Shown: positions 35,968 to 44,950, counted from the first letter of the stretch. The stretch: 64,000 nt of DNA from Acidobacteriota bacterium (GCA_016713675.1 JADJOS010000001.1:1922001-1986000), one strand, 5' to 3'. Notes: generated by a model not told the origin, from the sequence alone. Program-made: numbers and translations.

Positions 35968-37347
35968 ATGAAAACACTGATCAAAAAGGGACGTGTCGTT
36001 ACTGCGGTCGACGACTATAGAGCTGACATCTTCATTGACGGCGAGACGGTGACGACTATCGGCAAGCGGCTGGATATGGAGGCGGATGTTGTGCTGGACG
36101 CGTCGGGAAGGCTGGTGATCCCGGGCGGGATCGATCCGCATACGCATATGGAGCTGCCGTTTGGCGGGACGCATTCGTCGGATGATTTCTTTACGGGCAC
36201 GCGGGCGGCGGCGTTTGGGGGGACGACGACGATCATTGATTTTGCGGTGCAGACGAAGGGCGAATCGATGACCGCGGGCGTCGATGCGTGGCACAAAAAG
36301 GCCGAGGGCAAGACGGCGATCGACTACGGGTTTCATCTCATCACGACCGACTTTGAGGACGGCGATGAGAAAGAGATGTACAAGCTGATGGACGAGGGCA
36401 TCACGTCGTTCAAGCTGTTCATGGCGTATCCAGGCGTGTTTTTGGCGGACGACGCGACGATCTTTCGTGCGATGTCGGCTGCCGGAAAACGCGGCGGCCT
36501 GATCTGCATGCACGCCGAGAACGGCATCGTCATCAACGAGATCATCAAACGCTTTCTCGCCGAAGGACGAACGGCTCCGAAGTATCATGCCTTGACGCGA
36601 CCGACCATCGCCGAGGCCGAGGGTGTCCATCGTGCGATCGCAATTGCTGAGATGGCGGAGTCGCCGGTATACATCGTTCACCTTTCGTGTACTGATGCTT
36701 TGAATCAGGTGAGGCAGGCGAGAGATCGCGGCATTCCGGCTTTTGCCGAGACTTGTCCGCAATATCTTTTCCACTCGATCGACGATTACGGCGACGGCTG
36801 GGAAGGTGCGAAATACGTAATGACGCCGCCTTTGCGTGAGAAACATAATTGTGCCGAGCTTTGGAAAGGCCTCAAGATGGACGACCTGCAAGTTATCTCC
36901 ACCGACCATTGTCCTTTCTGTATGAAAGAGCAAAAGGAACTGGGCAAGGACGATTTCTCAAAGATCCCGAACGGTGCTCCCGGCGTCGAGAACCGCATGA
37001 ATCTAATCTACAATGGCGGCGTGGTCGAGCAGCGTATCTCTTTGAATAGATTTGTCGAACTGACATCGACCGCGGCGGCAAAAATGTTCGGTTTATTCCC
37101 AAAGAAGGGCACAATTGCAGTTGGCTCCGACGCAGACATCGTCATCTTTAATCCAGATACAGAACACACATTCGGCGTCGAGCAGGAACACATGAATGTC
37201 GATTACTCGTCCTACGAAGGCTGGAAGGTGAAAGGGAAAGTCGAGACCGTCCTCTCACGCGGCCGCGTAGTTATCCAAAACGGAGAACATGCCGGCAAAC
37301 AAGGCGACGGGCAATTCCTCAAACGCGGAGAGTGTGTCAAGGTCTAG
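35968..37347 (+). CDS. hydA: Dihydropyrimidinase (hydantoinase)
   Basis: 459 residues. Metal centre: His58/His60 in GGIDPHTHMELPFGG, the lysine to be carbamylated at Lys149 (ITSFKLFMAYPG), His in CMHAENG and VHLSC, and Asp in STDHCPF. It opens the ring of 5,6-dihydrouracil or dihydrothymine to N-carbamoyl-beta-amino acids. In this region it follows PreTA chemically and feeds ureidopropionase (49232). The ATG is 15 bp after the amidohydrolase stop. Confidence 0.92.
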   Translation: MKTLIKKGRVVTAVDDYRADIFIDGETVTTIGKRLDMEADVVLDASGRLVIPGGIDPHTHMELPFGGTHSSDDFFTGTRAAAFGGTTTIIDFAVQTKGESMTAGVDAWHKKAEGKTAIDYGFHLITTDFEDGDEKEMYKLMDEGITSFKLFMAYPGVFLADDATIFRAMSAAGKRGGLICMHAENGIVINEIIKRFLAEGRTAPKYHALTRPTIAEAEGVHRAIAIAEMAESPVYIVHLSCTDALNQVRQARDRGIPAFAETCPQYLFHSIDDYGDGWEGAKYVMTPPLREKHNCAELWKGLKMDDLQVISTDHCPFCMKEQKELGKDDFSKIPNGAPGVENRMNLIYNGGVVEQRISLNRFVELTSTAAAKMFGLFPKKGTIAVGSDADIVIFNPDTEHTFGVEQEHMNVDYSSYEGWKVKGKVETVLSRGRVVIQNGEHAGKQGDGQFLKRGECVKV

Positions 37348-37481
37348 TCGCCAAAACAAAATTCAAATACTAAATAAGCTGACACCCAAATTTCGCTTTC
37401 GGGGCCGCGGCTTTGTGACCTGCGTCCTAAATATTGACGGCGTGTGGTCTTAATCTCGACAAAGGAGGGTGATCTTTACCT

Positions 37482-40226
37482 ATGGCAACGACGGGAAAAA
37501 TAGAAAATACGTATACTTCTTCGGCGGCGGCGAGGCCGACGGGAATGAATCAATGAAGGATCTCTTAGGCGGCAAGGGGGCGAATTTAGCTGAAATGGCG
37601 GGCCATCCGAAACTAAAGCTGCCGGTGCCGCCGGGCTTTACGGTTACTACAGAAGTTTGTACTTACCTGACCGCTCACAAAAAGACCTATCCCTGGACAC
37701 TGAAAGCCGAGGTCGAGGCATCAATGCTCCGCATGGAAAGGCTTACCGGTAAAAAATTCGGCGACGACATGAACCCGATGCTGGTGTCGATCCGTTCGGG
37801 AGCCCGGCGTTCGATGCCGGGAATGATGGAAACGGTGCTGAATGTGGGGCTCAATGAAAAGACCATTAAGGGCCTGATCGAGCAAAGCGGTGACGAGCGG
37901 TTTGCTTATGATGCGTATCGGCGTTTGATCATGATGTACGCCGATGTCGTTATGGAGAAAGGGGCAGGAATCGAACCGAAAGGCGGCAAAGGCATCCGTA
38001 AACAACTTGATGAAAAGCTGGAAAAGATAAAGGTTCGGCAGGGATACAAGAGCGACACCGAACTTTCCGCCGCTGAGTTGAAGGCTCTCGTCGCAGATTT
38101 CAAGAAAACCGTAAAAAAGGTCTTGGGCACAGATTTTCCTGAAGACCCTTGGAGTCAGATGTGGGGCGCCGTCGGTGCAGTATTCAACAGTTGGAATGGA
38201 AAGCGTGCGGTCGAATACCGTGCGATCGAGAATATTCCCGATGAATGGGGAACTGCCGTAAACGTGCAGGCGATGGTTTTCGGCAATTTAGGATCGGATA
38301 GCTGCACCGGCGTTGCTTTCACGAGAAATCCAGGGAATGGCGAGAACCGGTTCTACGGCGAGTATTTGGTAAATGCACAAGGCGAAGATGTCGTCGCGGG
38401 CACCCGAACACCAGCACCGGTCAACGAATATTCAAAGAACGCACAAAGCAAACACTTTAAGACACTCGAGAAATTGATGCCGGAACTTTACCGGGAGCTA
38501 TTCGAATACCAAAAGCGGCTCGAAGTGCATTACAAGGATATGCAGGATATTGAGTTCACCATCGAGAAAGGGAAGCTCTATATGCTGCAGTGCCGTATCG
38601 GCAAACGAAATGGCATAGCAGCCGTCCGGATGGCGACCGAAATGTACGCTGAAAAGCTGATCGATATCAATACCGCGATCATGCGTGTCGGCCCGAATCA
38701 ACTTGTCGAATTGCTTCTGCCTATGCTCGATCCGAAGGCCGAACTTATCACGAAGCCGATCGCCAAGGGGCTGCCGGCCGGGCCTGGCGGGGCACGCGGC
38801 CGCGTGGTCTTTTCTTCGCATGATGCGGTCGAATGGGCTAAGAAGGGCGAACAGGTGATCTTAGTTCGGGAGGAAACGTCGCCCGAGGACGTTGACGGAA
38901 TGCACAAGGCGGAGGCGATCCTTACGTCGAAAGGCGGCATGACATCACATGCTGCTCTGGTGGCACGAGGCTGGGGCAAGTGCTGTATCGTCGGTTGCGG
39001 TGAAATTGAGATCAACCACGATGCGCGAACCTTCAAGGCAGCGGATGGAACGGTCATTAGGGAGGGCGATTGGCTTAGCCTGAATGGTACCAAGGGGCTC
39101 GTTTACATCGGAAGTCTGCCTCTCGTCGATATCGATCTTGATAAGAACCAGTCGTATAAAGATCTGATGAAGCTCGTCGACAAGGTCAAGACAATGGGTG
39201 TTAGGGCAAATGCCGAAACTCCGGAGGACGCATCGCAGGCTCTAAAATTTGGAGCTGAGGGGAATCGGACTTTTCAGGACCGAGCATATGTTCTATGGCG
39301 AAGGCGGTGAACGGCCATTGTTCCTCTTGCGAAAGATGATCGTCAGCAAATCGGAAACCGAACGCCGTAATGCGCTGAATGAGCTATACAAATTTGTAAA
39401 GAAAGATGTAAAAGACACTCTCAAGGTGATGAACGGCCGTCCGGTGACCATCCGCCTGCTCGATCCGCCGCTGCATGAATTTGTACCCCACGATAAGGAC
39501 AAACTGATGGAACTGAGCAAGGTGCTCGACATCAGTATGAGTGTGTTGAAACGAAGGGTGATCGCTCTAGCGGAAAACAACCCTATGCTCGGTCATCGTG
39601 GAGTGCGTCTTGGGATCAGCTATCCGGAAATTACGGAGATGCAAGTTCGAGCGATCCTAGAGGCCACGGCAGAATTGGTCAAAGCCGGAAAGAAGGCCTT
39701 GCCCGAGATAATGATCCCGGTCACATGTACGTTCAACGAGCTAAAGCATCAGAAAAAGATCGTCGATCAGGTATATCGCGAGGTCTGTGAAAAGCAGAAG
39801 CTCAAAAAGATACCTTTCCTCTACGGAACAATGATCGAGACGCCGAGGGCTGCGATCAGGGCTGGGCTAATGGCCGAGGTGGCTGATTTTTTCAGCTACG
39901 GAACCAATGATCTGACGCAGATGAGCTTCGGATTTAGCCGCGATGATATTGGCGGGTTTTTGCCGAAATATCTGGATCTCGGAATATTGCCCTACGATCC
40001 ATTTCAAACTATCGATACCGACGGTATCGGTGAATTGATCCGTATGGGCATCGATCGGGGCCGAGCAGTCAAGCCAAAGCTGAAGGTCGGCATTTGTGGT
40101 GAGCACGGCGGTGACGCAGACAGCGTGAAATTCTGTCACAAACTGGGGATGGATTATGTAAGCTGTTCACCGTTTCGCGTGCCGATCGCACGGCTGGCGG
40201 CGGCTCAGGCCGCTATCGGATATTGA
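37482..40226 (+). CDS. ppdK: Pyruvate, phosphate dikinase (frameshifted twice)
   Basis: About 914 residues after reconstruction. It interconverts pyruvate, ATP and Pi with PEP, AMP and PPi. The ATP-grasp part has MKDLLGGKGANLAEM and SIRSGARRSMPGMMETVLNVG; the catalytic His domain is KGGMTSHAALVARGWGKCCIVG; the PEP barrel ends in GICGEHGGDADSVKFC and SPFRVPIARLAAAQAAI. Two homopolymer breaks occur: a missing A in A5 (37496-37500), which would otherwise force a GTG start inside the ribosome site, and an extra G in G4 (39259-39262). ATG 37482 follows AAAGGAGGG. Confidence 0.9.
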
Positions 40227-40263
40227 TTTGATCTATTAATATTGATGTGGAAAAAAGCGACTC

Positions 40264-40785
40264 TTGAAACGAATGAACATTAGACTTGCTGAACGTGAAC
40301 TCCACACCAAATTTGGAGTGTTTACGGAGATACTCTTTTATGACGGTCAGGCCGAGTCGATCGCTCTGTTGACGGGAGACGTTAGTGATGGCGAAAACAT
40401 ACTATGCCGGGTCCATTCTTCGTGTATCGCGGGTCACGTATTCAACAGTGTTGAGTGCGAATGTGCAAACGAGATGGCTGCCGCTCAATCAGCGATCCAG
40501 AAGGCAGGACGCGGCGTTATCATTTACCTCGATCAGGAAGGGAAAGGCAACGGGCACTTGGCGCTGATGAAGAGTATCCAACATAAGAAAGCCGGCCATT
40601 CGCAGGGCGAGGCCTACGAGCTGGCTGGCTACGAGGCAGATGCGCGGAGTTTTCGGCCGGCTGCCGAAATACTTTCAGATCTTGGTATTAGATCTGTGGT
40701 ATTGATCACGAACAATCCGGAAAAGGCCGAGGATCTTCGGAGATTCTCGATCACTGTTTCCGAAACTAAGGAGATGACGATCTGA
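40264..40785 (+). CDS. RibA-like GTP cyclohydrolase II domain protein (divergent)
   Basis: 173 residues, a single GTP cyclohydrolase II domain. The zinc Cys cluster is kept (RVHSSC...VECEC), as are VLITNNPEKAE and an Arg in ADARSF at the place of the catalytic Arg. The usual RQEGRGIGL motif reads DQEGKGNGHL, so substrate recognition may differ from true RibA, and a role in a specialised pathway is possible. It stands alone, without a RibB domain. Its stop overlaps the coding-like start of the next gene. Confidence 0.75.
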   Translation: MKRMNIRLAERELHTKFGVFTEILFYDGQAESIALLTGDVSDGENILCRVHSSCIAGHVFNSVECECANEMAAAQSAIQKAGRGVIIYLDQEGKGNGHLALMKSIQHKKAGHSQGEAYELAGYEADARSFRPAAEILSDLGIRSVVLITNNPEKAEDLRRFSITVSETKEMTI

Positions 40786-41555
40786 AATACATCGACCGCA
40801 TTTTTTCACAGAAGCTCGAGCGGACCGAGGCCCGTGCGAATGCCGATTTTGTTGACACGCGGGCACGCTTGACGCCGGAGAGCGGTGCGGCGTGGATCGA
40901 GGTTGGCGGGGCGTATGCGATGTTTGACGGGGCTGAATCGCCGCTGACGCAGACGTTTGGGCTTGGGATATTTGAGGACGCGACGGCCGAACATCTCGAC
41001 GAGATCGAGGCGTTCTTTCGCGAACGCGAAGCTCCGGTCTTTCATGAGGTCAGTCCGATGACCGATCCGTCGTTGATGACGCTGCTCGGCGAGCGTGGAT
41101 ATCGCCCCGTAGAGCTGACGAGCGTAATGTATCGCGAACTCTCGTCCGACGTTGCCAGACGCGAACGCCGCCCCGAACTCAAAACGCGTGTCATCACGCC
41201 AGACGAGGTCGAGCTTTGGGCGCGGACCTCGGCCGACGCCTGGCGGACCGAGCACGAAGCCCTGGGCGAATTTATGTTCAATTTCGGATCGGTCAGCGCG
41301 CAGTGCAGCGGGGCGTCTCCCTACATCGCCGAGCTCGAAGGCCGGGCGATCGCGACCGGGATGCTCTTTATCTACGACGATATCTGCATGCTCGCCGGTG
41401 CCAGCACCTTGCCCGACGAACGCAATCAGGGCGCCCAGACCGCTCTTCTCGAAGACCGCCTCGACTTCGCCGCATCCAACGGCTGCAAACTAGCCATCAT
41501 GGGCACCGCCCCCGGCAGCCAGTCCCAACGCAACGCCCAAAAAAACGGCTTCTAA
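40782..41555 (+). CDS. GNAT family N-acetyltransferase (start and stop uncertain)
   Basis: The C-terminal half is a GNAT domain: a beta strand AIATGMLFIYDDICMLAGAS, PDERNQGAQTALLEDRL as the acyl-CoA loop and GTAPGSQSQRNAQKNGF at the end. The first ATG/GTG/TTG start in frame is TTG 40869. However, upstream codons from 40782 (LKYIDRIFSQKLERTEARANADFV) look like family sequence, so the start may be CTG 40782, or the gene may be fused to the RibA-like frame if one C is missing. A TAA at 41553 replaces the codon expected in GF-x-IAYSRTKWQL; the frame then continues 12 codons to TAG at 41592. Confidence 0.7.
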   Translation: MKYIDRIFSQKLERTEARANADFVDTRARLTPESGAAWIEVGGAYAMFDGAESPLTQTFGLGIFEDATAEHLDEIEAFFREREAPVFHEVSPMTDPSLMTLLGERGYRPVELTSVMYRELSSDVARRERRPELKTRVITPDEVELWARTSADAWRTEHEALGEFMFNFGSVSAQCSGASPYIAELEGRAIATGMLFIYDDICMLAGASTLPDERNQGAQTALLEDRLDFAASNGCKLAIMGTAPGSQSQRNAQKNGF

Positions 41556-41764
41556 ATCGCCTACAGCCGAACAAAATGGCAGTTAATTGAATAGTTCTTT
41601 TCAGAACTACGGGATTTTGGGGACTCTTTATCTTAATTCGCCTTGTTAATCCTGTCACGTGAGTTGACAAACATGCTCCGTTCCCTCATTCTAGACATGG
41701 GTCACCGTTACGGTGATTTCAAAGTTGATCTTTCTCATTTTCTTCTATAGTTGCAAGCAGCTTT

Positions 41765-41971
41765 CCAAGGGTCGGCGAGTTTCTATTCGACGACCTTACC
41801 GAACTATACGTTCGGAGCTAATGACGCGCGAAAGCGTGTCGCGGCACTTGCCGAATTTTCGCGGAGCGCATGCCTTATCGTAACTAACAAGGTGTAGCAC
41901 GGGCTAAACTGGTAACAGTTCGGGTTTCTTACTAGTTTCAGTAGGCATCGAACCCGTTGGCCGACGTTAGG
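41765..41971 (+). ncRNA. Candidate retron ncRNA (msr-msd-like structured leader)
   Basis: A hairpin-rich stretch ahead of the reverse transcriptase operon. Stems by eye: CCGAAC/GTTCGG (41799-41815), GACGCGC-GAAA-GCGTGTC (41823-41840), CGGC/GCCG (41842-41853), AACTG-GTAA-CAGTT (41907-41920) and CGGGTT/AACCCG (41921-41956). GTCGGC (41771-41776) pairs with GCCGAC (41960-41965) and would enclose the whole, as a1/a2 does in retrons. CTAAC/GTTAG (41884/41966) is an alternative closing pair. TCACCG/CGGTGA lies further upstream at 41702-41716. No branching guanosine was identified, so this is a candidate only. Confidence 0.45.
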
Positions 41972-42082
41972 AAGGTAAGAATTTTGAAACGCTCTGTAAA
42001 TGAATCGCCCGATTCAAATCGTCCTGTGCGGAAAGCGTTGCTTGGAAACGCGGCGACATTTCGCCGTATAGGAGGAAATTTA

Positions 42083-42487
42083 ATGACGAAGAGTCAACAG
42101 ATAAGAGCAGTTGTCAGCATCATCGACAAGTTGCTTAGATACGATTACGAATCCGGACAGAAGGCACTTCTGTTCTCAGCCAGGAAAAGGTTGATAGGAT
42201 TGTCGAGGAAACGAACGATCGATAGTGCAGAACTTCGAAGGTCGGTCGAAGAAATTTCCAACATGATTTTTGATGCGTTTTACTTGGATGAAGACGAAGT
42301 TGATTCTTTGAGTTCGAGGGCGATTCAATTTACTTTTATTTCTCGATGGATTTCGGAAAAGCACTTAGAGTGGCACGGGCAATTTCGGGAATGCAACAAG
42401 CCGAAGTTGCCGAGAAGTCGGGACTTGACGCCAGTTACGTATCACTTATTGAATCTGGTAAGAGACGTCCGGGCCCAGAGGCAATAG
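42083..42487 (+). CDS. Unknown helical protein, first gene of the reverse transcriptase operon
   Basis: 134 residues from ATG 42083, which follows a strong AGGAGG (42070-42075). The ATG at 42083 is preferred to TTG 41957. Residues 1-90 look like a real helical protein (RAVVSIIDKLLRYDYESGQKALLFSARKRLIGLS, then RRSVEEISNMIFDAFYLDEDEVDSL). The last ~45 overlap the next gene by 142 bp and read like shadow sequence. A small indel near 42330 would end it early or fuse it to the helix-turn-helix protein. No family recognised. Confidence 0.55.
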   Translation: MTKSQQIRAVVSIIDKLLRYDYESGQKALLFSARKRLIGLSRKRTIDSAELRRSVEEISNMIFDAFYLDEDEVDSLSSRAIQFTFISRWISEKHLEWHGQFRECNKPKLPRSRDLTPVTYHLLNLVRDVRAQRQ

Positions 42488-42636
42488 CGTCTTTAAGTTC
42501 TGCATTGGAAATGCCTGTGTCACTCTTTAAGATGCTCGCGACCGAACGAGGAGACGTGAAGGGTGAGAAAGCCGAAGATTTACGTAGTCTAGCTAGTGCT
42601 CTCGCCGAACTTCTATTGAAGCCAAAAGTCTCTTAA
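42346..42636 (+). CDS. XRE-family helix-turn-helix protein
   Basis: 96 residues: FGKALRVARAISGMQQAEVAEKSGLDASYVSLIESGKRRPGPEAIASLSSALEMP is a full Cro/C1-type helix-turn-helix, followed by a short helical tail ending in KPKVS. It sits 11 bp before the reverse transcriptase gene and overlaps the first gene by 142 bp. It could be a transcriptional regulator or an operon partner of the retron-like system. Helix-turn-helix accessory proteins are described for some retron types. Confidence 0.85.
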   Translation: MDFGKALRVARAISGMQQAEVAEKSGLDASYVSLIESGKRRPGPEAIASLSSALEMPVSLFKMLATERGDVKGEKAEDLRSLASALAELLLKPKVS

Positions 42637-42647
42637 TGCCTTGAGCA

Positions 42648-43604
42648 GTGAGCATTCCACAATTATCAATCGTCAGTGTAAATGACCTTGCCCAGCGACT
42701 TCGTATTGATCCGAAGAAGTTGAGACACATTGCAGCGCATGCTGGGGATTACTACAAGCCGTTTAAGCAAAGGAAGAAGCCGAAACCATTTGCAAAAAAA
42801 TCAAAGCCTGCCAAAGTTCGAGAAATCGATAACCCGTCAGAGTTATTGAAAACTATTCAAAGGCGAATTTGCGATAACTTGCTTTGCGGGGTGCCCTGGC
42901 CCGAGCACGTTTTCGGCGGTATCAAAGAAAGGAATACGGTAAAGAACGCCAAACTTCACCTAGGGAACGAAAAGCTCGTTACAATCGACATCCGAAGCTA
43001 TTTTCCTAGTATTTCTAATAAGGTCATTTACGACATTTGGTTTCGATTTCTCGGATGTGGCTCGGAAGTCTCCGCTATGTTGACCCAGCTCACGACGTTC
43101 CGGCGTCGTTTGCCGCAGGGAGCGCCAACAAGTACAGCTTTAGCCAATCTCGTTCTAATTTCCATCGACGGCGAACTCGTCGAATTTTGTCGGCAAAATT
43201 CAATAACTTACACAACCTGGGTTGACGATTTAGCGTTTTCGGGTGAAAACGCGGAATTGGCTCTTGAGAAGGCGATTTCGTCTCTGCGACGAGCAGGACT
43301 CCGTGTTGCCAGAAACAAAGTTAAGGTAATGCGTGGCAGTAAGCCGCAAATACTGATGAATCAAACTTTAAACAACTCGATGGGCGTAAATAAGATCTAT
43401 CGCTCGAATGTCCGATCGGCCATTAACAAACTGGTAACGCACCCGCCGCTTAACCTGAAGGAACAGTTTGCTTCGATAAATTCGAAAATTCGGTATGTCG
43501 ACACAATTAACAAGAACCAAGCCCGGGCGTTGACGAAGAATTTGAATTCGACGCTCAATCGAATTAAGAACAGCAGCCTAAGTCCATATACTAAGGCGAT
43601 CTAA
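42648..43604 (+). CDS. Retron-like reverse transcriptase
   Basis: 318 residues from GTG 42648. RT motifs in order: VREIDNPSELLKTIQRRI; VFGGIKERNTVKNAKLHLGNEKLVTIDIRSYFPSI (motif 3/A); RRRLPQGAPTSTALANLVL (B); YTTWVDDLAFSG (C, with WVDD in place of YxDD); LRVARNKVKVMRG (D). The tail ILMNQTLNNSMGVNKIYR lies where retron RTs carry VTG and the RNA-binding region, without a VTG. No maturase or endonuclease domain is present, so it is not a group II intron ORF. The composition is more A/T-rich than its neighbours, suggesting transfer. Confidence 0.85.
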   Translation: MSIPQLSIVSVNDLAQRLRIDPKKLRHIAAHAGDYYKPFKQRKKPKPFAKKSKPAKVREIDNPSELLKTIQRRICDNLLCGVPWPEHVFGGIKERNTVKNAKLHLGNEKLVTIDIRSYFPSISNKVIYDIWFRFLGCGSEVSAMLTQLTTFRRRLPQGAPTSTALANLVLISIDGELVEFCRQNSITYTTWVDDLAFSGENAELALEKAISSLRRAGLRVARNKVKVMRGSKPQILMNQTLNNSMGVNKIYRSNVRSAINKLVTHPPLNLKEQFASINSKIRYVDTINKNQARALTKNLNSTLNRIKNSSLSPYTKAI

Positions 43605-43712
43605 TTGAAATGTGGAAACTGGTGTCCGGCCCGCGAATCTGTTGCTGGATTCTTTTCGCCGACGGCGACAGGACGCTAAAGGTTATCGCTGGACCGAGCG
43701 GTCTGGGGGAAG

Positions 43713-43985
43713 GTGATCTATTTCGGGGAGAGTAGGATCTGTTCCGGACGGATACTGGTTTATGGCGGAGAGAAGAAAATTTGTTTCGGGGAGAGAATGA
43801 TCTGGTCGGGAAAGAGGTTTTTCCGGGGCGGGCTTTTTTGTTTTTGGGGGAGATCGGTTTCTGAAAAGGGCGGGGAATTTTTGGCGGAGAGAGATCGAAA
43901 GTGGGTTGGGAAGAGATAGAATTTTTTGGGGGAAAGATCGAAAAGTTTTTTGGGGAATTTTGTTTCGATCTATAGGAGTTAGTTA
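43713..43985. repeat. Degenerate 21-bp-period array (array 3)
   Basis: G-rich units around TTTCGGGGAGAG repeat about every 21 bp after the reverse transcriptase gene, decaying toward the right end. Forward translation shows heptads such as IYFGESR, ICSGRIL and ICFGERM. More degenerate than arrays 1 and 2. The remaining ~270 bp before the next gene hold a promoter-like pair (44115) and small hairpins, and no gene. Confidence 0.6.
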
Positions 43986-44114
43986 CTTTTAGGTTAGGGA
44001 TTTTCTTTTAGGAATCGGGGATTTTTGTGGGAGCGGGAGAAGATATTTTTTGGTGATCTCGCGAAAGGCAGTAAATACGGGCATTTGGGGCGTTTTTGGT
44101 GCGAAAATAAAATG

Positions 44115-44143
44115 TTGACATTTGGAATTTAAAATTATTATTC
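44115..44143 (+). promoter_or_regulatory. Sigma-70-like promoter before the 44261 gene
   Basis: TTGACA (44115-44120) is followed, in AT-rich sequence, by TATTAT (15-bp spacing) or TTATTC (17-bp spacing). It lies about 120 bp upstream of the next start codon in a region with no other gene. Confidence 0.45.
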
Positions 44144-44260
44144 TGTTTTTGGAAGCGTCGCACCTCCCGCATCCGCAGCGATGTCCGGCTTCCAAAACTC
44201 TGGCCAACCCCGGCCGTTTTTCCCAAGCCACGTATCCAAAATACGTAAGGAGGATCAGCT

Positions 44261-44950
44261 ATGGCTAGATCATTTTGGTGGCCTTCGACGTTGGCCGACC
44301 AGGTACTATTGTTAGAAAACGTTATCGCGAAGATCGGCGGATATGCCGCGACGCTCGGCTGGACAGCCGGCCAGGTCACCGACGCTATCACGCTCTGCAA
44401 CATGATCATCAACGCGATCAACACGGCGAATCAGTGCCGCTCGACGGCACAGGCCGTCACCAACTGGCGCGACATCGTGCTGTACGGCGAACCAAGGGGA
44501 ATTGTCGCCCCGACCGCTCCCGTATTCCCGGTCATCGACGGCTCGGCGTTCACCCGCGGCACGGTCGATCAGTTTTTCGATCTGCGTGATCAGATAGTCG
44601 CAAACAACGGCTACACGCTCGCGATGGGCGAAGACCTCGGCCTCGTCGGCGCCGAACAGCAGGGATTGATCCCGTCCGAGACCGCTCCTGAGCTCAGGAC
44701 CGTTTCGGCCAGCACGAACATGGTCACCATCAACGGCAGCATGCAGGGCCTGCCGGTCATGCGTGTCGAATACGCCGCCAAGGGCCAGACGTACGGTACG
44801 GTCGCCATCGTGACCAATCTGCCCGCGACGTTCGAAGTGCCGATGGCCGATCCCGATAACCCCGAGGTCGGTACCATCCGCTCGATATTCGTCAGGAAAA
44901 ACGCCGATTTCGGCAACTATTCGCCAAACTACGACGTGACGCTGGCGTAG
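44261..44950 (+). CDS. Conserved-looking hypothetical protein (FWWPSTLADQ family)
   Basis: 229 residues, preceded by AAGGAGGATCAGCT, a strong ribosome site. The N-terminus (FWWPSTLADQVLLLENVIAKIGGYAATLGWTAGQV) and the helical Asn/Cys stretch after it resemble hypothetical proteins of soil bacteria. The C-terminal 90 residues form an Ig-like or fibronectin-like strand pattern (MRVEYAAKGQTYGTVAIVTNLPATFEVP...IRSIFVRKNADFGNYSPNYDVTL). No signal peptide. Function not known. Interspersed repeats follow it. Confidence 0.75.
   Translation: MARSFWWPSTLADQVLLLENVIAKIGGYAATLGWTAGQVTDAITLCNMIINAINTANQCRSTAQAVTNWRDIVLYGEPRGIVAPTAPVFPVIDGSAFTRGTVDQFFDLRDQIVANNGYTLAMGEDLGLVGAEQQGLIPSETAPELRTVSASTNMVTINGSMQGLPVMRVEYAAKGQTYGTVAIVTNLPATFEVPMADPDNPEVGTIRSIFVRKNADFGNYSPNYDVTLA

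Noticed and set aside
39259..39262. Programmed frameshift in ppdK
   Set aside because: No slippery heptamer or downstream structure. The same kind of one-base homopolymer change occurs in several unrelated genes here.
41820..41845. Group II intron domain V
   Set aside because: There is a GAAA-capped stem, but the conserved AGC triad and bulge arrangement do not fit, and the RT lacks a maturase domain.
41880..41970. Integron attC site (CTAAC...GTTAG)
   Set aside because: The core boxes deviate from RYYYAAC/GTTRRRY, the inner spacing is off, and no integrase or second attC is seen.
26874..43985. CRISPR arrays at the 21-bp repeats
   Set aside because: Units are contiguous with no unique spacers, and no cas genes are present.
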